Origin: Chloroflexota bacterium
Lineage (GTDB): Bacteria; Chloroflexota; Anaerolineae; Promineifilales; Promineifilaceae
Assembly: GCA_020353135.1 (NCBI GenBank)
Contig: CP070688.1
Coordinates: 4,337,564-4,351,438 of the forward strand
Direction: 5' to 3'
DNA length: 13,875 bases
Shown piece by piece: positions 13,383-13,875 of the stretch. Both the position numbers and the translations under genes were made by a program. The notes beneath the pieces are model-generated. The model ran no database searches. It had not been told where the DNA came from and saw only the letters and a program-made list of their open reading frames with translations. Position 1 is the stretch's first letter. Each line of letters starts with the position of its first letter.

Positions 13383-13875
13383 ACGCCGGGCTGTTTTGAC
13401 ACTCAATCAACCAGGGGAACGACTCGACCGGGCATTAGCCAACGCATTGCCTGATGTGTCACGTGTTCAGTGCCAGCGCCTGATCATACAGGGCCGGGTA
13501 AAGCTCGACGGCGCGGCGGCAAAGGCTTCTCTTCGGCTTGAGGGTGGTGAGCAAGTAACGATACAGTTCCCAGCTGTACTGCCGGCCGACGTTCGAGCGG
13601 AACCGATGCCCCTGGACATTCGCTACGAGGACAGGGATATCCTGGTTGTCAACAAGCCGGCCGGCCTGGTAGTTCATCCGTCGCCGGGCCATGAGGGTGG
13701 AACGCTTGTCAACGGCATCCTAGCTCACTGCCCGGATTTGGAAGGTGTGGGAGGTAAGAGGCGACCCGGCATCGTTCACCGGTTGGACAAGGACACGTCA
13801 GGGCTGATCGTCATCGCCAAAAATGATCGCGCCTTACTGTATTTGCAGCAGCAATTCAAGGAGCAGCGTGTAGGA
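13375..13875 (+). CDS. RluD-family 23S rRNA pseudouridine synthase, 5' part
   Basis: The first 167 residues of a pseudouridine synthase; the frame is open to the right edge, so the gene is cut by the window and not truncated biologically as far as can be seen. An S4 RNA-binding domain lies at about residues 14-60 (ERLDRALANALPDVSR, then IIQGRVKLDG), followed by the start of the catalytic domain: ILVVNKPAGLVVHPSPGH at 89-106 and the active-site block GIVHRLDKDTSGLIVIAKN at 132-150. The catalytic Asp is D138 in HRLDKDTSG, almost the same position as in E. coli RluD. These enzymes turn uridines in helix 69 of 23S rRNA (or other sites) into pseudouridine. Starts at ATG 13375, overlapping the lspA stop. 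Confidence 0.94.
   Translation, partial: MSERRAVLTLNQPGERLDRALANALPDVSRVQCQRLIIQGRVKLDGAAAKASLRLEGGEQVTIQFPAVLPADVRAEPMPLDIRYEDRDILVVNKPAGLVVHPSPGHEGGTLVNGILAHCPDLEGVGGKRRPGIVHRLDKDTSGLIVIAKNDRALLYLQQQFKEQRVG

Noticed and set aside
13459..13692. Minus-strand open frame near the right edge
   Set aside because: It is antisense to the S4 and catalytic domains of the RluD-family gene, which fits its family closely.
1..13875. Mobile element, phage, CRISPR or defence island
   Set aside because: No transposase, integrase, tandem spaced repeats, terminal inverted repeats or toxin-antitoxin pair was seen; gene content is mostly housekeeping.

Overview
This 13.9 kb window looks like ordinary chromosomal DNA from a bacterium with moderately high GC content. 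My best guess is a Chloroflexota lineage of the Anaerolineae/Caldilineae type. That is an inference from gene style: very small membrane peptides (one with a Cys-Cys-Cys stretch), a FAD-dependent reductase of the geranylgeranyl/menaquinone-reductase family, a PKTIDND-type phosphofructokinase, and a two-gene heterodimeric ABC exporter. No ribosomal RNA or other decisive marker is present, so the phylum is not proven. I see no phage, plasmid, insertion sequence, CRISPR or tRNA gene.

Layout. Positions 19-186 (minus) encode a tiny single-pass membrane protein. A divergent intergenic space carries an inverted repeat at 270-289. A dynamin-like GTPase with a C-terminal membrane hairpin follows at 409-2157 (plus), with a -10 box placed so close to its ATG that the mRNA is probably leaderless. 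On the minus strand, a DUF2085-type polytopic membrane protein (2420-3265) is followed downstream by a 46-residue Cys-rich membrane peptide (2195-2335). Next is a clear type A RNase P RNA gene (3409-about 3806, plus) with its own promoter and terminator. After it comes a two-gene plus-strand cluster: a low-molecular-weight protein phosphatase (3880-4347) and a FAD-dependent isoprenoid reductase (4364-5509). A minus-strand cold shock protein (5636-5857) and a GNAT acetyltransferase (5956-6723) follow.

The second half starts with two overlapping genes for a heterodimeric ABC exporter (6876-8663 and 8653-10641, plus). Their ATPase sites show complementary degeneration: the first subunit has Asp in place of the catalytic Glu and Gln in place of the H-loop His, and the second has a non-canonical LSVGQ signature. 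Phosphofructokinase (10684-11784, minus) is divergent from a class I SAM methyltransferase (11887-12618, plus). The window ends with lspA (signal peptidase II, 12741-13382), apparently transcribed as a leaderless mRNA from a good promoter and overlapping by 8 bases the start of an RluD-family pseudouridine synthase that runs off the right edge.

Most of the content is housekeeping: RNA processing, lipoprotein maturation, glycolysis, rRNA modification, cold shock and export. I did not find a convincing new multi-gene system. The items most worth a second look are the two small membrane peptides, the promoter-on-ATG arrangements at the dynamin and lspA genes, the repeat-bearing leader of lspA, the rnpB terminator placed in the leader of the phosphatase gene, and the asymmetric exporter.
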